Source of the DNA: Hufsiella ginkgonis
Lineage (GTDB): Bacteria > Bacteroidota > Bacteroidia > Sphingobacteriales > Sphingobacteriaceae
Assembly (NCBI RefSeq): GCF_009834915.1
Contig: NZ_WVHS01000003.1
Location: 1 to 64,000 of the forward strand
DNA: 64,000 bases
Direction: 5' to 3'
Shown here: positions 15,873-25,293 of the stretch, piece after piece
Layout: the number at the start of each line of letters is the position of its first letter
How positions within the stretch are numbered: the first letter of the stretch is position 1
The notes under the pieces: model-generated
What the model was told of the DNA's origin: nothing
What the model saw: only the letters and a program-made list of their open reading frames with translations
Database searches by the model: none
Position numbers and translations under genes: made by a program

Positions 15873-17201
15873 ATGTCCCAGCCCCTTAAACGCGCCCTTA
15901 CCGCCATTCACCTTTGGGCTATTGCGGTAGGCCTGGTGATATCGGGGGAGTATTTCGGGTGGAATTACGGCTGGGATGCGGCCGGCACCGTCGGGTTCCT
16001 GATCGCCACGTTACTGATCACGGTAATGTACGTCACGTTTATTTTCAGCTTCACGGAGCTTACCTCGGCCATTCCGCATGCCGGCGGCCCGTTCGCGTAT
16101 TCGTACCGGGCATGTGGCCCGTTGGGCGGCTTTATCGCCGGGTACGCCACCCTGGTTGAGTTTGTTTTTGCGCCGCCCGCCATCGCGCTTGCATTGGGGA
16201 GCTATGTGCATTTTCTTCACCCGGCGGCACCGGTATTGGCGGTAGCCTTCGGATGCTATGTCCTGTTTATCGTGATCAACCTGCTGGGGGTTAAGGAGTC
16301 GGCCATGTTTTCGCTGGCGGTTACCGTCCTGGCGGTGGCAGAGCTGCTGTTGTTTATGGGTATCGTGGCGCCCGCTTACGAGCACACCAACTTTATGGCC
16401 AATCCTATGCCACATGGCTGGCCGGGCGTATTTGAGGCCCTGCCCTTCGCCATCTGGTTTTATCTGGCCATAGAAGGTGTGGCCATGGTGGCCGAGGAGG
16501 TGAGGGATCCGGCACGCAACATCCCCAGGGGATATTTATGGGGAATGTTTACCCTGGTAGTGCTTGCCATGGGGGTAATGGTGCTTACCGGCGGCATTAC
16601 CGACTGGCGCCGGCTGAGCAGGATCGACTACCCGCTGCCCGAAGCCATCGGCATTGTATTGGGAAAGACCAGCAGCCTGACCAGGCTTTTTGCCGGGATC
16701 GGTCTTTTCGGGCTGATCGCTTCCTTTCATAGTATTATCCTGAGCTATTCGCGCGAGATCTATGCGCTGGCAAGAAGCGGGTACCTTCCCAGGTTCCTGT
16801 CGCAGGTGCATCCCAAAACCCGGGTGCCGCACTGGGCGCTCATTGCCGGCGGCCTGGTGGGCTGTATCTCGCTGCTTACCAATACTACCGGGCAGGTAAT
16901 TATCCTTTCGGCGATGGGAGCTGTGGTGATGTACATTACCAGTATGATCAGCCTGTTCGTGATCCGTAAAAAAGAGCCGGGGCTGCACCGGCCGTTTATC
17001 GCGCCGTTTTATCCGTTGTTCCCGGCCATTGCGTTGGTGCTGTCGGTGATTTCGCTGGCAGCCATCACCTGGTTTAACCCGCGCCTGGCCCTGCTATTCG
17101 TGGCCGGGATGGTATTGATGGGCGGGATCTGTTTCCTGGTGCCTGGTTCGGGGAAGACCCTTAACGGCGCGCACGTACCCGGAACCGGTTCGAACCCCTG
17201 A
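15873..17201 (+). CDS. Ethanolamine permease (APC superfamily)
   Basis: A 442-residue inner-membrane amino acid/polyamine/organocation transporter with about 12 hydrophobic segments. The N-terminal 'GLVISGEYFGWNYGW' and 'FTELTSAIPHAGGPFAYS' regions are characteristic of ethanolamine permeases. It lies 2 nt before eutB, and eutB overlaps eutC, giving a three-gene operon. The permease would import ethanolamine from degraded phosphatidylethanolamine. No shell, EutP, EutQ or EutR genes are present nearby. Confidence 0.92.
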   Translation: MSQPLKRALTAIHLWAIAVGLVISGEYFGWNYGWDAAGTVGFLIATLLITVMYVTFIFSFTELTSAIPHAGGPFAYSYRACGPLGGFIAGYATLVEFVFAPPAIALALGSYVHFLHPAAPVLAVAFGCYVLFIVINLLGVKESAMFSLAVTVLAVAELLLFMGIVAPAYEHTNFMANPMPHGWPGVFEALPFAIWFYLAIEGVAMVAEEVRDPARNIPRGYLWGMFTLVVLAMGVMVLTGGITDWRRLSRIDYPLPEAIGIVLGKTSSLTRLFAGIGLFGLIASFHSIILSYSREIYALARSGYLPRFLSQVHPKTRVPHWALIAGGLVGCISLLTNTTGQVIILSAMGAVVMYITSMISLFVIRKKEPGLHRPFIAPFYPLFPAIALVLSVISLAAITWFNPRLALLFVAGMVLMGGICFLVPGSGKTLNGAHVPGTGSNP

Positions 17202-17203
17202 TC

Positions 17204-18586
17204 ATGGCTTATAAATACAGCATCGGACACCTTACGTATACGTTTAACGACTTAAAGACCCTGCTTGCCCGTGCTACTCCTTTCCGGTCGGGAGATGCGC
17301 TTGCAGGTGTTGCGGCAACTACCTACCAGGAGCATGTAGCCGCACAGATCGCATTGGCGGATGTGCACCTCGACGTATTTCTCCGCGAAGCGCTTGTCCC
17401 TTACGAACAGGATGAAGTAACCCGCCTCATTATCGACTCGCACGATGCGGCGGCTTTCAAACCCATCGGCCATTTTACCGTGGGGCAGTTCCGCGATTGG
17501 CTGCTAAGCGACGCCTGCGATACAGCGGTGCTGAAGTCACTGGCAAACGGGATCACGCCCGAGATGGCCGCCGCAGTATCCAAGCTTATGCGGAACCAGG
17601 AGCTTATCGCGGCAGCAAAAAAATGCGAAGTGCTTACGTCTTTTCGTAATACGATCGGGTTAAGCGGGCGGTTGTCTACCCGGCTGCAGCCCAATCACCC
17701 TACAGACGACCCTGCCGGGATCTCCGCCAGCATTATTGATGGGATCCTGTACGGGAGCGGCGATGCGGTGATCGGTATTAATCCGGCGGGTGACAGCCCC
17801 GCCAACACACGCCGCCTCCTGGAGATGATCGATAATTTCCGGCGGCAGTTTGCCATACCCACGCAATCCTGTGTGCTTTGCCACGTAACCACCACGCTCG
17901 ACCTGATCGAGAAACATGCGCCCGTCGATCTTACTTTTCAATCGATTGCTGGTACCCAAAGCGCCAACGCCAGTTTCGGGATCAGCCTGTCGCTCCTGGA
18001 AGAGGCTTACCAGGCTACATTATCACTTAATCGCGGCACGATCGGCAATAATGTGATGTATTTTGAAACGGGACAGGGAAGTGCGTTATCCGCCAACGCC
18101 CATTACGGCATCGATCAGCAGACGTGCGAAACACGCGCCTATGCGGTGGCCCGCAAATTCAACCCGCTGCTGGTGAACTCGGTAGTGGGTTTTATCGGTC
18201 CTGAATACCTTTACAATGGCAAACAGATCATCCGCGCTGCGTTAGAAGACCATTTTTGTGCGAAGCTGCTCGGCCTTCCCATGGGGATGGATGTTTGTTA
18301 TACCAACCATGCCGAAGCCGACCAGGACGACATGGATACGCTGATCACGCTTCTCGGAGTATCCGGCTGTACTTTTATTATGGGCGTGCCCGGCGCAGAC
18401 GATGTGATGCTCAACTACCAGTCGACGTCATTTCACGACGCCCTCTACCTGCGCAGGACGCTTGGCTTGCGTCCCGCCCCCGAGTTTGAGGCCTGGCTGG
18501 TACAGCAGGGAATTATGGACAGGCAAGGTAACCAGCTGCCGGATGCCGGGACCTATACACGTTTGTTGGGAGGGATTGGTCAATGA
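17204..18586 (+). CDS. eutB: Ethanolamine ammonia-lyase large subunit
   Basis: A 460-residue protein, close to the usual length of EutB (about 453). Family segments include 'GEDALAG-like' text in the N-terminal part (GDALAGVAAT), 'LSTRLQPNHPTDDP', 'NPAGDSPANTRRLLE', 'FQSIAGTQSANASFG' and 'YFETGQGSALSANAH', which form the TIM-barrel active site. With EutC and adenosylcobalamin it splits ethanolamine to acetaldehyde and ammonia. It starts 2 nt after the permease stop, and its end overlaps eutC by 4 nt (ATGA). Confidence 0.96.
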   Translation: MAYKYSIGHLTYTFNDLKTLLARATPFRSGDALAGVAATTYQEHVAAQIALADVHLDVFLREALVPYEQDEVTRLIIDSHDAAAFKPIGHFTVGQFRDWLLSDACDTAVLKSLANGITPEMAAAVSKLMRNQELIAAAKKCEVLTSFRNTIGLSGRLSTRLQPNHPTDDPAGISASIIDGILYGSGDAVIGINPAGDSPANTRRLLEMIDNFRRQFAIPTQSCVLCHVTTTLDLIEKHAPVDLTFQSIAGTQSANASFGISLSLLEEAYQATLSLNRGTIGNNVMYFETGQGSALSANAHYGIDQQTCETRAYAVARKFNPLLVNSVVGFIGPEYLYNGKQIIRAALEDHFCAKLLGLPMGMDVCYTNHAEADQDDMDTLITLLGVSGCTFIMGVPGADDVMLNYQSTSFHDALYLRRTLGLRPAPEFEAWLVQQGIMDRQGNQLPDAGTYTRLLGGIGQ

Positions 18587-19353
18587 GCGGTGAAGAAAAG
18601 AACAGGCATCCTTACATCGTCAGCGATCATACCGCGGCGCTGAAACAATTTACGCGTGCCAGGATCGCCCTGGGGCGCACGGGCACTTCGGTACCCCATA
18701 AAGAAGCGCTCGCATTTAAGCTGGCGCATGCCGCTGCGCGTGATGCGGTATTTTCTATGCTCGACGTAAACGCGCTTCACGATGAATTAAAGCCGGCAGG
18801 TCTGCCGGTAATGCACCTGAAAAGCAAGGCTGCCGACCGCGACCAATACCTGCAGCGACCCGACCTGGGGAGAGAGCCCGATGAGCGCTCCGTCGCCCTG
18901 GTTAAAGCTTATGGATGTGATAGCTGTGACGTATGCATCATCCTGGCTGATGGTTTATCTTCGGAAGCCGTGAACCGGCATGCACCAGCGTTGGTGCGTC
19001 TGTTGGTAAACAGGCTGGCGCAGGCCGGGTTTACACTTGGCCCATTGATAATTGCCGAACAGGCCAGGGTTGCGTTTGCTGATCCTGTAGGGCAATTACT
19101 GGGGGCGGGGCTAAGCCTCATATTAATCGGTGAACGGCCCGGGCTCAGTTCGCCGCAAAGCATGGGCGCCTATATTACCTACCGGCCGATGCGCGGGCTT
19201 ACCGATGAGGGCAGGAACTGCGTGTCGAATATTCATCCCGCCGGACTTTCTATCGGCCAGGCGGCCGAAAAGATCGCCTACCTGGTACGGGAATCGCTGC
19301 GGCGCAAAGTATCCGGCATCGCCCTGAAAGACGAAACGGGATTGCTGCCTTAG
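18583..19353 (+). CDS. eutC: Ethanolamine ammonia-lyase small subunit
   Basis: A 256-residue EutC, slightly shorter than the E. coli protein (about 295), mostly for lack of an N-terminal extension. Recognisable segments are 'ARIALGRTGTSVPHKEALAFKLAHAAARDAV' near the start, 'LSSEAVNRHAP' in the middle and 'IGERPGLSSPQSMGAY' in the cobalamin-binding half. It forms the EutBC lyase with the preceding gene. Its stop overlaps the convergent lipoprotein gene by 4 nt (TTAG). Confidence 0.95.
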   Translation: MSGEEKNRHPYIVSDHTAALKQFTRARIALGRTGTSVPHKEALAFKLAHAAARDAVFSMLDVNALHDELKPAGLPVMHLKSKAADRDQYLQRPDLGREPDERSVALVKAYGCDSCDVCIILADGLSSEAVNRHAPALVRLLVNRLAQAGFTLGPLIIAEQARVAFADPVGQLLGAGLSLILIGERPGLSSPQSMGAYITYRPMRGLTDEGRNCVSNIHPAGLSIGQAAEKIAYLVRESLRRKVSGIALKDETGLLP

Positions 19354-19937
19354 TCCTTCGGTTTTACCTTGGTCTTGCCGTCTTCGGTTTTGATCTTCAC
19401 TTCGTCGGTTTTTACCTTGCTGTCTTCACCGTCAACTTTCTTTTTATAGTCGCCGTCTTTTTCTTTGGATTTATCACCGTCGGTTTTTAGCTTATAGTCG
19501 CCTTCTTTTACTTTCATTTTGTCGCCGTCGATCTTTATTTTGGTGTCGCCGTCTTTGATCTTGATTTTGTCGCCATCCACCTTCACCTTCGATTCGTCGA
19601 GGATCCACGTACCTGCATCAGACCGTACCACCGCGTTGTTCACCACCACGCCGGTTTTGTAGATCGTATCGCCGGAGTTGTCTATGTACAGCTCCACGGG
19701 TATACGGGCGATGCTGTCCATGGCATAACCTGTTTCCGGGTCTTTTACGATGTAAACCTGTTTTCCCGTATTGAGATCGGTATAAGAGCCGGCGGTGATC
19801 TGCGGCTCGTCTGACCCTGTAACCGCTTCTTCCGTTAGTACCGTATCGGTGTCAGCGTCTTTGTGCTCTTTGCTGTTGCAGCCGCTCAGCACGCCTGCCG
19901 TGAGCGCGGTGCCGATTAAAAAATGTATTGTCTTCAT
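19350..19937 (-). CDS. Lipoprotein with 16-residue Lys/Asp tandem repeats
   Basis: A 195-residue lipoprotein (lipobox Cys20, VLSGC). After a globular part (about 45-115) containing a repeated 'DLNTGKQVYIVKDPETGYA' strand, residues 117-195 consist of about 4.5 copies of a 16-residue unit. Each unit alternates KxKxDGDKx and KxKDGDx segments, for example KVKVDGDKI then KIKDGDT. Strict alternation of charged and small residues suggests a beta-strand or extended surface structure. I know no function. The ATG at 19937 is chosen for the signal peptide. Confidence 0.72.
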   Translation of the reverse strand: MKTIHFLIGTALTAGVLSGCNSKEHKDADTDTVLTEEAVTGSDEPQITAGSYTDLNTGKQVYIVKDPETGYAMDSIARIPVELYIDNSGDTIYKTGVVVNNAVVRSDAGTWILDESKVKVDGDKIKIKDGDTKIKIDGDKMKVKEGDYKLKTDGDKSKEKDGDYKKKVDGEDSKVKTDEVKIKTEDGKTKVKPKD

Positions 19938-20079
19938 AATAGGTGTTTTGTTATTTCGCAACAACAGATTTCATCAAAAGGTTTTATATTGCGCTTCGCT
20001 GCCGCGATACATCTGTACCTGTGAAATGTTTAAAAAATGAAAATGAAGTTTGTAACCTATTAAACAGGGCTATACAAGT

Positions 20080-20934
20080 ATGTTGGTATCAGAGAGACCA
20101 GGGCAATCCACCATTCTGATCATTGATCTTAATAAACCTAAACTGACCTCTGCCAGGGTCAAAACGAAGCACATTACCAGGGCAAAATATTACGTCACCT
20201 GTATCGTGGTTTCCGTGTTGAGTATGTTAGCGGCTACGGCCTTTTTATCACAGCGCAACCGCGAGAACGAAGAAAAACTGCGGCAGATGAACGTGCAGTT
20301 ATCGGCATTAAAGGCGCAGATCCCCGAACGGGCCGACACTTCGAAGCTCCGCGGATATATCGAGCACATCGAGAAAAAACTGAGCAGTATCAATAAAACG
20401 TTATTGAAAAGAGGCGTGCGCGGATTTTCGAAAGATGCAGCAGGCGGGGGCAGCGAAGTATTGTCGAGCCTGCCGCTGGTGGAGAATTATGCGCTGATGG
20501 ACCAGTATGTAAGCCGGGTGCTTTCAGGCATCTCGAATGTGCCGCTGGGGTATCCCGGGCAGCCGTCCGTGACCTCGCGTTTCGGTTTCAGGAACGATCC
20601 TTATGATTTTTCGAGAACGGAGTTTCATCCCGGCCTCGATTTCAGGGGCAACCAGGGCGATGCCGTTAAAAGCACCGCCGGAGGCAAAGTAGTGCGCGCA
20701 GGATGGTTTAGCGGCTACGGAAAGTGTGTGCGGGTAAAACACATCGCGGGCTACGAAACATTGTACGGACACCTGTCGAAGATAGTGGTAAGGGAAGGGG
20801 AGACCATTACGGCCGGTCAGCTGATCGGTAAAGTGGGATCTACCGGCCGCTCAACAGGAGCTCACCTGCATTACGAGGTGAGGCTGCATAATAAGCTCAT
20901 CAACCCGGTGAAATTTCTGAACCTTGTAAATTGA
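20080..20934 (+). CDS. M23 (LytM-type) peptidase, membrane-anchored
   Basis: A 284-residue protein with a cytoplasmic N-terminus, one membrane segment (about 38-56), a coiled-coil (about 60-108) and a C-terminal M23 metallopeptidase domain (about 160-282). Zinc and catalytic residues are visible: His183 and Asp187 (HPGLD), His231 (YGHL), and His262/His264 (AHLHYE). Such enzymes cleave peptidoglycan cross-links in the periplasm or regulate other hydrolases. In Bacteroidota this arrangement is commonly followed by a bactofilin gene; here only a remnant of one follows directly. Confidence 0.92.
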   Translation: MLVSERPGQSTILIIDLNKPKLTSARVKTKHITRAKYYVTCIVVSVLSMLAATAFLSQRNRENEEKLRQMNVQLSALKAQIPERADTSKLRGYIEHIEKKLSSINKTLLKRGVRGFSKDAAGGGSEVLSSLPLVENYALMDQYVSRVLSGISNVPLGYPGQPSVTSRFGFRNDPYDFSRTEFHPGLDFRGNQGDAVKSTAGGKVVRAGWFSGYGKCVRVKHIAGYETLYGHLSKIVVREGETITAGQLIGKVGSTGRSTGAHLHYEVRLHNKLINPVKFLNLVN

Positions 20935-21123
20935 CGTCGGGAAACATCCGCGCCAAAGCAGTGATCGTGCACGGCTCGTTACCGGGATATCCAGGCGGCG
21001 CACATCACCGTTAAGCGTTCGGGCAAAGTAAAAGGCGGGATCATAACGGGCAACCTGGTGGTTGAAAACGGTGCGGTTTACAATGGAAATCTATCGATGA
21101 GCGAACCTGCCGCGGCCAGGTAA
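20931..21123 (+). pseudogene. Bactofilin remnant, truncated and frameshifted
   Basis: Directly after the M23 stop, the frame GNIRAKAVIVHGSLPG (from 20940) and, one frame further, DIQAAHITVKRSGKVKGGI followed by GNLVVENGAVYNGNLSM to a TAA at 21121-21123, together match the C-terminal half of a bactofilin beta-helix. A single base appears to be lost near 20986-20990, and the N-terminal half is absent. No usable start codon precedes it. I infer a decayed bactofilin, because M23-bactofilin pairs are standard in this phylum. Confidence 0.7.
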
Positions 21124-21164
21124 AACTTGCTATAAATATTTCTTGAAAAATAACAAGCTCACTA

Positions 21165-21195
21165 TTTGACAATTAATTAATGTTTTCTATCTTTG
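21165..21195 (+). promoter_or_regulatory. Promoter of ribosomal operon (rplC)
   Basis: TTTG (21165-21168) and TATCTTTG (21188-21195) are separated by 19 nt, an exact match to the Bacteroidota housekeeping promoter (TTTG-N19-TAnnTTTG). A leader of about 70 nt precedes rplC. rpsJ is not upstream, so the operon starts at rplC here. Confidence 0.85.
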
Positions 21196-21269
21196 CCGTC
21201 CCTTTCGGGGGGTTAAAATGTCTTGAACGAAGCCCTACTGCTTCGATGGGCACAAAAGATTAAAAGAAA

Positions 21270-21887
21270 ATGTCAGGAATTATTGGAAAAAAAGTAGGAA
21301 TGACCAGCATTTTCGATGCCGACGGGAAGAACATCCCTTGTACGGTGATCGAAGCTGGGCCTTGTGTTGTAACACAGGTTCGTACGGTCGATAAAGACGG
21401 CTACGACGGCATTCAGTTAGCTTTCGACGAAAAGAAAGAAAAGAACACCACCGAACAGCTCAAAGGACATTTCGCAAAAGCAAACACTACTCCAAAGCGG
21501 AAGCTTGTGGAGTTTAAGACGTTTGAGGATGCGAAGGAATTGGGTTCAACCATCACAGTCGACATCTTTGCCGAAGGCGATTTCGTAGACGTAGTTGGCA
21601 CTTCTAAGGGTAAAGGTTTCCAGGGCGTGGTTAAACGTCACGGTTTTGGTGGTGTGGGTATGCAAACGCATGGCCAGCACAACAGGTTAAGGGCTCCTGG
21701 TTCACTGGGTGCGTCTTCATGGCCGTCACGCGTATTTAAAGGCATGCGCATGGCCGGTCGTACCGGCGGCGCCAGGGTGAAGATCCAGAATCTTCAGATC
21801 CTGAAAGTATATGCCGAGCAAAATTTACTGGTAGTGAGCGGTTCAATTCCGGGAGCTAAAGGTTCTTACGTAATTGTAGATAAATAA
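21270..21887 (+). CDS. rplC: 50S ribosomal protein L3 (uL3)
   Basis: A 205-residue uL3. The N-terminal '[13 protein letters not shown]' and the central '[13 protein letters not shown]' followed by '[15 protein letters not shown]' loop, which reaches toward the peptidyl-transferase centre, are typical. It assembles early on 23S rRNA domain VI. It is the first gene of the operon and follows its own promoter rather than rpsJ. The gap to rplD is 4 nt. Confidence 0.97.
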   Translation: MSGIIGKKVGMTSIFDADGKNIPCTVIEAGPCVVTQVRTVDKDGYDGIQLAFDEKKEKNTTEQLKGHFAKANTTPKRKLVEFKTFEDAKELGSTITVDIFAEGDFVDVVGTSKGKGFQGVVKRHGFGGVGMQTHGQHNRLRAPGSLGASSWPSRVFKGMRMAGRTGGARVKIQNLQILKVYAEQNLLVVSGSIPGAKGSYVIVDK

Positions 21888-21891
21888 GGAG

Positions 21892-22521
21892 ATGGAAGTT
21901 AACGTATTCAATATAGCAGGCAAAGAAACAGGCGCTAAGGTGCAGCTTTCTGATGCGATATTCGGTATCGAGCCGAACGACCACGCTGTTTATCTGGACG
22001 TAAAGCAGTACCTCGCTAACCAGCGCCAGGGAACGCATAAATCAAAACAGCGTAACGAAATTGCAGGGTCAACCCGCAAATTATATAAACAAAAAGGTAC
22101 AGGCGGCGCCCGTGCAGGCAGCATCAAATCGCCGCTCTTTAATGGTGGCGGCCGTGTGTTCGGTCCGCAACCGCGCGACTATAGCTTTAAACTGAACAAG
22201 AAGCTTAAAGCCCTGGCCCGCAAGTCCGCCCTTACTTACAAAGCGAAGGACAACAACATTGTGGTGCTGGAAGATTTCACCTTCGATGCCGTAAAGACCA
22301 AGAGCTACATCAAGATGGTGACTGATCTGAACGTGGCAGGTGAGAAAACCTTACTGGTACTGCCAGCCGCAAATCAAACGGTTTATTTATCAAGCCGGAA
22401 CATAAAGAAAGCAAAAGTGATCACAGCCGACCAGTTGAATACCTACGATGTATTGAACGCAGGCAAGCTTTTACTGACCGCAGGTTCTGTTAAAACCCTG
22501 GAGGAGGCATTGTCCAAATAA
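21892..22521 (+). CDS. rplD: 50S ribosomal protein L4 (uL4)
   Basis: A 209-residue uL4 with the long extended loop '[28 protein letters not shown]' (about 48-75) that lines the peptide exit tunnel, and the globular C-terminal part. In E. coli L4 represses the S10 operon; whether it does so here is unknown. It overlaps nothing and is followed by rplW after 2 nt. Confidence 0.97.
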   Translation: MEVNVFNIAGKETGAKVQLSDAIFGIEPNDHAVYLDVKQYLANQRQGTHKSKQRNEIAGSTRKLYKQKGTGGARAGSIKSPLFNGGGRVFGPQPRDYSFKLNKKLKALARKSALTYKAKDNNIVVLEDFTFDAVKTKSYIKMVTDLNVAGEKTLLVLPAANQTVYLSSRNIKKAKVITADQLNTYDVLNAGKLLLTAGSVKTLEEALSK

Positions 22522-22523
22522 TT

Positions 22524-22814
22524 ATGGAAATCTTAAAGAAACCCATTTTAACAGAAAAAGCGTCCCTGCTTACTGAGAAGTTAAACAGGTACTCGTTCAA
22601 AGTGAATCCTAAGGCCAACAAATTGCAGATCAAACAGGCAATTGAGTCGATGTATAATGTGAGTATCGAATCGATCAATACCATCGTGGTTTCGGGGAAG
22701 AAGAAAACAAGATATACTAAAGCCGGATTTGTATCAGGTAATGCGCCTAAGTACAAAAAAGCGATCATTACGCTGAAAGAAGGTGAAACCATTGACTTTT
22801 ACAGCAATATTTAA
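22524..22814 (+). CDS. rplW: 50S ribosomal protein L23 (uL23)
   Basis: A 96-residue uL23 beginning 'MEILKKPILTEKAS', the family signature, with the basic 'GKKKTRYTKAGF' loop after the third strand. It sits at the exit-tunnel mouth, where trigger factor and SRP dock. It lies between rplD and rplB as in other bacteria. Confidence 0.96.
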   Translation: MEILKKPILTEKASLLTEKLNRYSFKVNPKANKLQIKQAIESMYNVSIESINTIVVSGKKKTRYTKAGFVSGNAPKYKKAIITLKEGETIDFYSNI

Positions 22815-22821
22815 TTAGATC

Positions 22822-23646
22822 ATGGCAGTAAGAAGATTTAAACCGGTTACTCCCGGTACCCGTTTCAGAGTAGGCGGTGATTATTCTGATGTTACGACTA
22901 ACGTTCCTGAAAAGTCGTTGGTAACATCCATTAAAAAATCCGGTGGCAGGAACCAGTCCGGTAAGATGACCATGCGTTACCTCGGCGGCGGCCATAAAAA
23001 GTCGTTCCGTATCATCGATTTCAAACGCGATAAGCATACCATTCCTGCAACTGTGGCAACGATCGAGTATGACCCTAACCGTACGGCACGTATCGCCCTG
23101 GTAAACTACGCGGACGGAGAGAAGCGTTACATTATCGCTCCCGAAGGACTGCAGGTCGGACAGGTGATCGTATCAGGCGAAGGTTCTGCTCCTGAAGTAG
23201 GGAACGCGTTGCCTTTAAAGAACATCCCGTTAGGTTCTATCATCCACAATATCGAGCTTAACCCGGGGCAGGGTGCATCTATCGCACGCAGCGCCGGAAC
23301 TTATGCGCAGCTTTCTGCACGCGACGGCAAATACGCCATCATAAAATTGCCTTCAGGCGAAACCAGGATGATCCTGGCTACCTGCATGGCTACGATCGGC
23401 ACCGTGTCTAACTCAGAGAAAGCGAACGAAGTATTGGGTAAAGCAGGCCGCAAACGCTGGCTGGGCCGTCGCCCGAGAGTAAGAGGTGTTGCAATGAACC
23501 CGGTAGATCACCCTATGGGTGGTGGTGAAGGAAGGGCTTCCGGAGGTCACCCACGTTCACGCAAGGGCTTACTTGCGAAAGGCTTCAAAACACGCGATAA
23601 GAAGAAAACATCCGATCGTTACATCATTGAGAGGAGAAAGAAATAA
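22822..23646 (+). CDS. rplB: 50S ribosomal protein L2 (uL2)
   Basis: A 274-residue uL2 of full length. The conserved C-terminal loop '[18 protein letters not shown]' (about 221-238) contains the His implicated near the peptidyl-transferase centre. N-terminal OB-like and SH3-like domains are intact. It starts 7 nt after rplW and is followed after 2 nt by rpsS. Confidence 0.97.
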   Translation: MAVRRFKPVTPGTRFRVGGDYSDVTTNVPEKSLVTSIKKSGGRNQSGKMTMRYLGGGHKKSFRIIDFKRDKHTIPATVATIEYDPNRTARIALVNYADGEKRYIIAPEGLQVGQVIVSGEGSAPEVGNALPLKNIPLGSIIHNIELNPGQGASIARSAGTYAQLSARDGKYAIIKLPSGETRMILATCMATIGTVSNSEKANEVLGKAGRKRWLGRRPRVRGVAMNPVDHPMGGGEGRASGGHPRSRKGLLAKGFKTRDKKKTSDRYIIERRKK

Positions 23647-23648
23647 CA

Positions 23649-23915
23649 ATGGCTCGTTCGATAAAAAAAGGACCCTATATTGACCACAACCTTGTAAAGA
23701 AGGTTGATACGATGAATGATAGCAGCAGGAAGACTGTTATCAAAACCTGGTCACGCAGATCGATGATCTCCCCGGATTTTGTTGGTCATACATTTGCAGT
23801 ACACAACGGTAACAAGTTTATCCCGGTGTATGTAACTGAGAACATGGTTGGACATAAATTGGGAGAATTTGCTCCTACCAGGACATTTAGAGGTCACTCT
23901 GAAAAGAAAAAATAA
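23649..23915 (+). CDS. rpsS: 30S ribosomal protein S19 (uS19)
   Basis: An 88-residue uS19 with '[12 protein letters not shown]' at the start and '[19 protein letters not shown]' then '[18 protein letters not shown]', the family core. It binds 16S rRNA in the head of the small subunit with S13. Confidence 0.97.
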   Translation: MARSIKKGPYIDHNLVKKVDTMNDSSRKTVIKTWSRRSMISPDFVGHTFAVHNGNKFIPVYVTENMVGHKLGEFAPTRTFRGHSEKKK

Positions 23916-23921
23916 CAGGTA

Positions 23922-24359
23922 ATGGAAGCAACAAACAAAATTAAAAGGTCTGTACTGATCAGACAACGCAAAGAGCAGGAGAAAGCTCAGACAGGCGGCG
24001 CTTCTGTTGCCACCCTGCAAAACTGCCCTACTTCTCCTCGTAAGATGAGATTGGTTGTCGATATGATCCGCGGAGAGCGTGTTGAAAAAGCATTAGCGAT
24101 CTTAAAGTTCACCAACAAGGAAGCTGCTGCGAGAGTGGAAAAATTGTTGTTCTCGGCGATCAAAAATTGGGAAGCTAAAAACGAGGGCCTAAAATATGAA
24201 GACCAGGAGTTGTATGTAAAAACAATCTCTGTAGGCGGTGGCCGTCAGCTTAAAAGATTACGCCCGGCCCCACAGGGACGCGGTTACAGGATCCGGAAGC
24301 GTTCGAACCACGTAACGCTTATCGTTGACAGCAAGAATATTGAATCTCAAGCTAAGTAA
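23922..24359 (+). CDS. rplV: 50S ribosomal protein L22 (uL22)
   Basis: A 145-residue uL22, longer than the E. coli protein (110) because of a charged N-terminal stretch of about 25 residues. The core '[21 protein letters not shown]' and the tunnel hairpin '[22 protein letters not shown]' are intact. The N-terminal addition is common in the phylum. Confidence 0.96.
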   Translation: MEATNKIKRSVLIRQRKEQEKAQTGGASVATLQNCPTSPRKMRLVVDMIRGERVEKALAILKFTNKEAAARVEKLLFSAIKNWEAKNEGLKYEDQELYVKTISVGGGRQLKRLRPAPQGRGYRIRKRSNHVTLIVDSKNIESQAK

Positions 24360-24364
24360 GGATA

Positions 24365-25252
24365 ATGGGACAAAAAGCACATCCAATAGGTAACAGGTTA
24401 GGAATCATCAAAGGTTGGGATTCTAACTGGTTCGGCGGAAACAACTACTCCGATAAATTAGTTGAGGACGAGAAAATAAGAAAATACCTGTCAGCCCGTA
24501 TTTCTAAGGGAGGTATCTCTAAAGTAGTGATCGAGCGTACCCTGAAGCGCATCACCGTAACTATTCATACTGCCCGTCCGGGTATCGTGATCGGTAAAGG
24601 CGGCCAGGAAGTTGATAAAGTGAAGGAAGAGCTGAAGAAGCTTACTAAGAAAGACGTTCAGATCAACATCTTCGAGATCAAACGCCCTGAGTTAGATGCC
24701 CAGCTGGTTGGCGAAGGTATCGCAAAACAGCTCGAAGCAAGGATCTCCTTCCGTCGTGCCATGAAAACATCTATCGCTTCTACCATCCGCATGGGTGCCG
24801 AAGGGATCAAGATCATGTGTTCAGGACGTTTGGGCGGCGCAGAGATGGCACGTACCGAGCAGTACAAAGAAGGAAGAATTCCTTTGCATACATTCCGTGC
24901 GGATATCGACTACGCGCTAGCTGAAGCACATACCACTTATGGTAAGATCGGTATTAAAGTATGGATCTGTAAAGGTGAAGTATACGGTAAACGCGATCTT
25001 TCTCCGAACATCGGCCAGACTACCGGCGTGAAAGGCAGAGGCGCTGAAGGCGCTGCGTCATTCGGTGGTGGCGATCGGAACGACCGTCGTGGCGGTGGCA
25101 ACGATCGTCGTCCGGGCGGCGACAGAAGGGGCGATAACCGCGGTGGCGGCCCGGGCCAGAATCGTGGTGGCGGTGGTCCAAACCGCAGTGGCGGCCCAGG
25201 CCAGAACCGTGGCGGTAACGCAGGTGGCGGCTTCAGGGGTGGAAAAAGATAA
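24365..25252 (+). CDS. rpsC: 30S ribosomal protein S3 with RGG-rich tail (uS3)
   Basis: A 295-residue uS3. Residues 1-220 are the normal KH-domain and C-domain protein ('[12 protein letters not shown]', '[15 protein letters not shown]', '[12 protein letters not shown]'). The last 75 residues (about 221-295) are low-complexity Gly/Arg/Asn with repeated RGG, DRR and GQNRGG units, resembling RGG-box RNA-binding tails. The tail is much longer than E. coli uS3 (233). It lies at the mRNA entry side, so it could contact mRNA or rRNA. A small hairpin, ATCGG-TTTT-CCGAT (25266-25279), follows the stop. Confidence 0.95.
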   Translation: MGQKAHPIGNRLGIIKGWDSNWFGGNNYSDKLVEDEKIRKYLSARISKGGISKVVIERTLKRITVTIHTARPGIVIGKGGQEVDKVKEELKKLTKKDVQINIFEIKRPELDAQLVGEGIAKQLEARISFRRAMKTSIASTIRMGAEGIKIMCSGRLGGAEMARTEQYKEGRIPLHTFRADIDYALAEAHTTYGKIGIKVWICKGEVYGKRDLSPNIGQTTGVKGRGAEGAASFGGGDRNDRRGGGNDRRPGGDRRGDNRGGGPGQNRGGGGPNRSGGPGQNRGGNAGGGFRGGKR

Positions 25253-25293
25253 TTTTAGTACAGAAATCGGTTTTCCGATAAAAATATAAGAAC

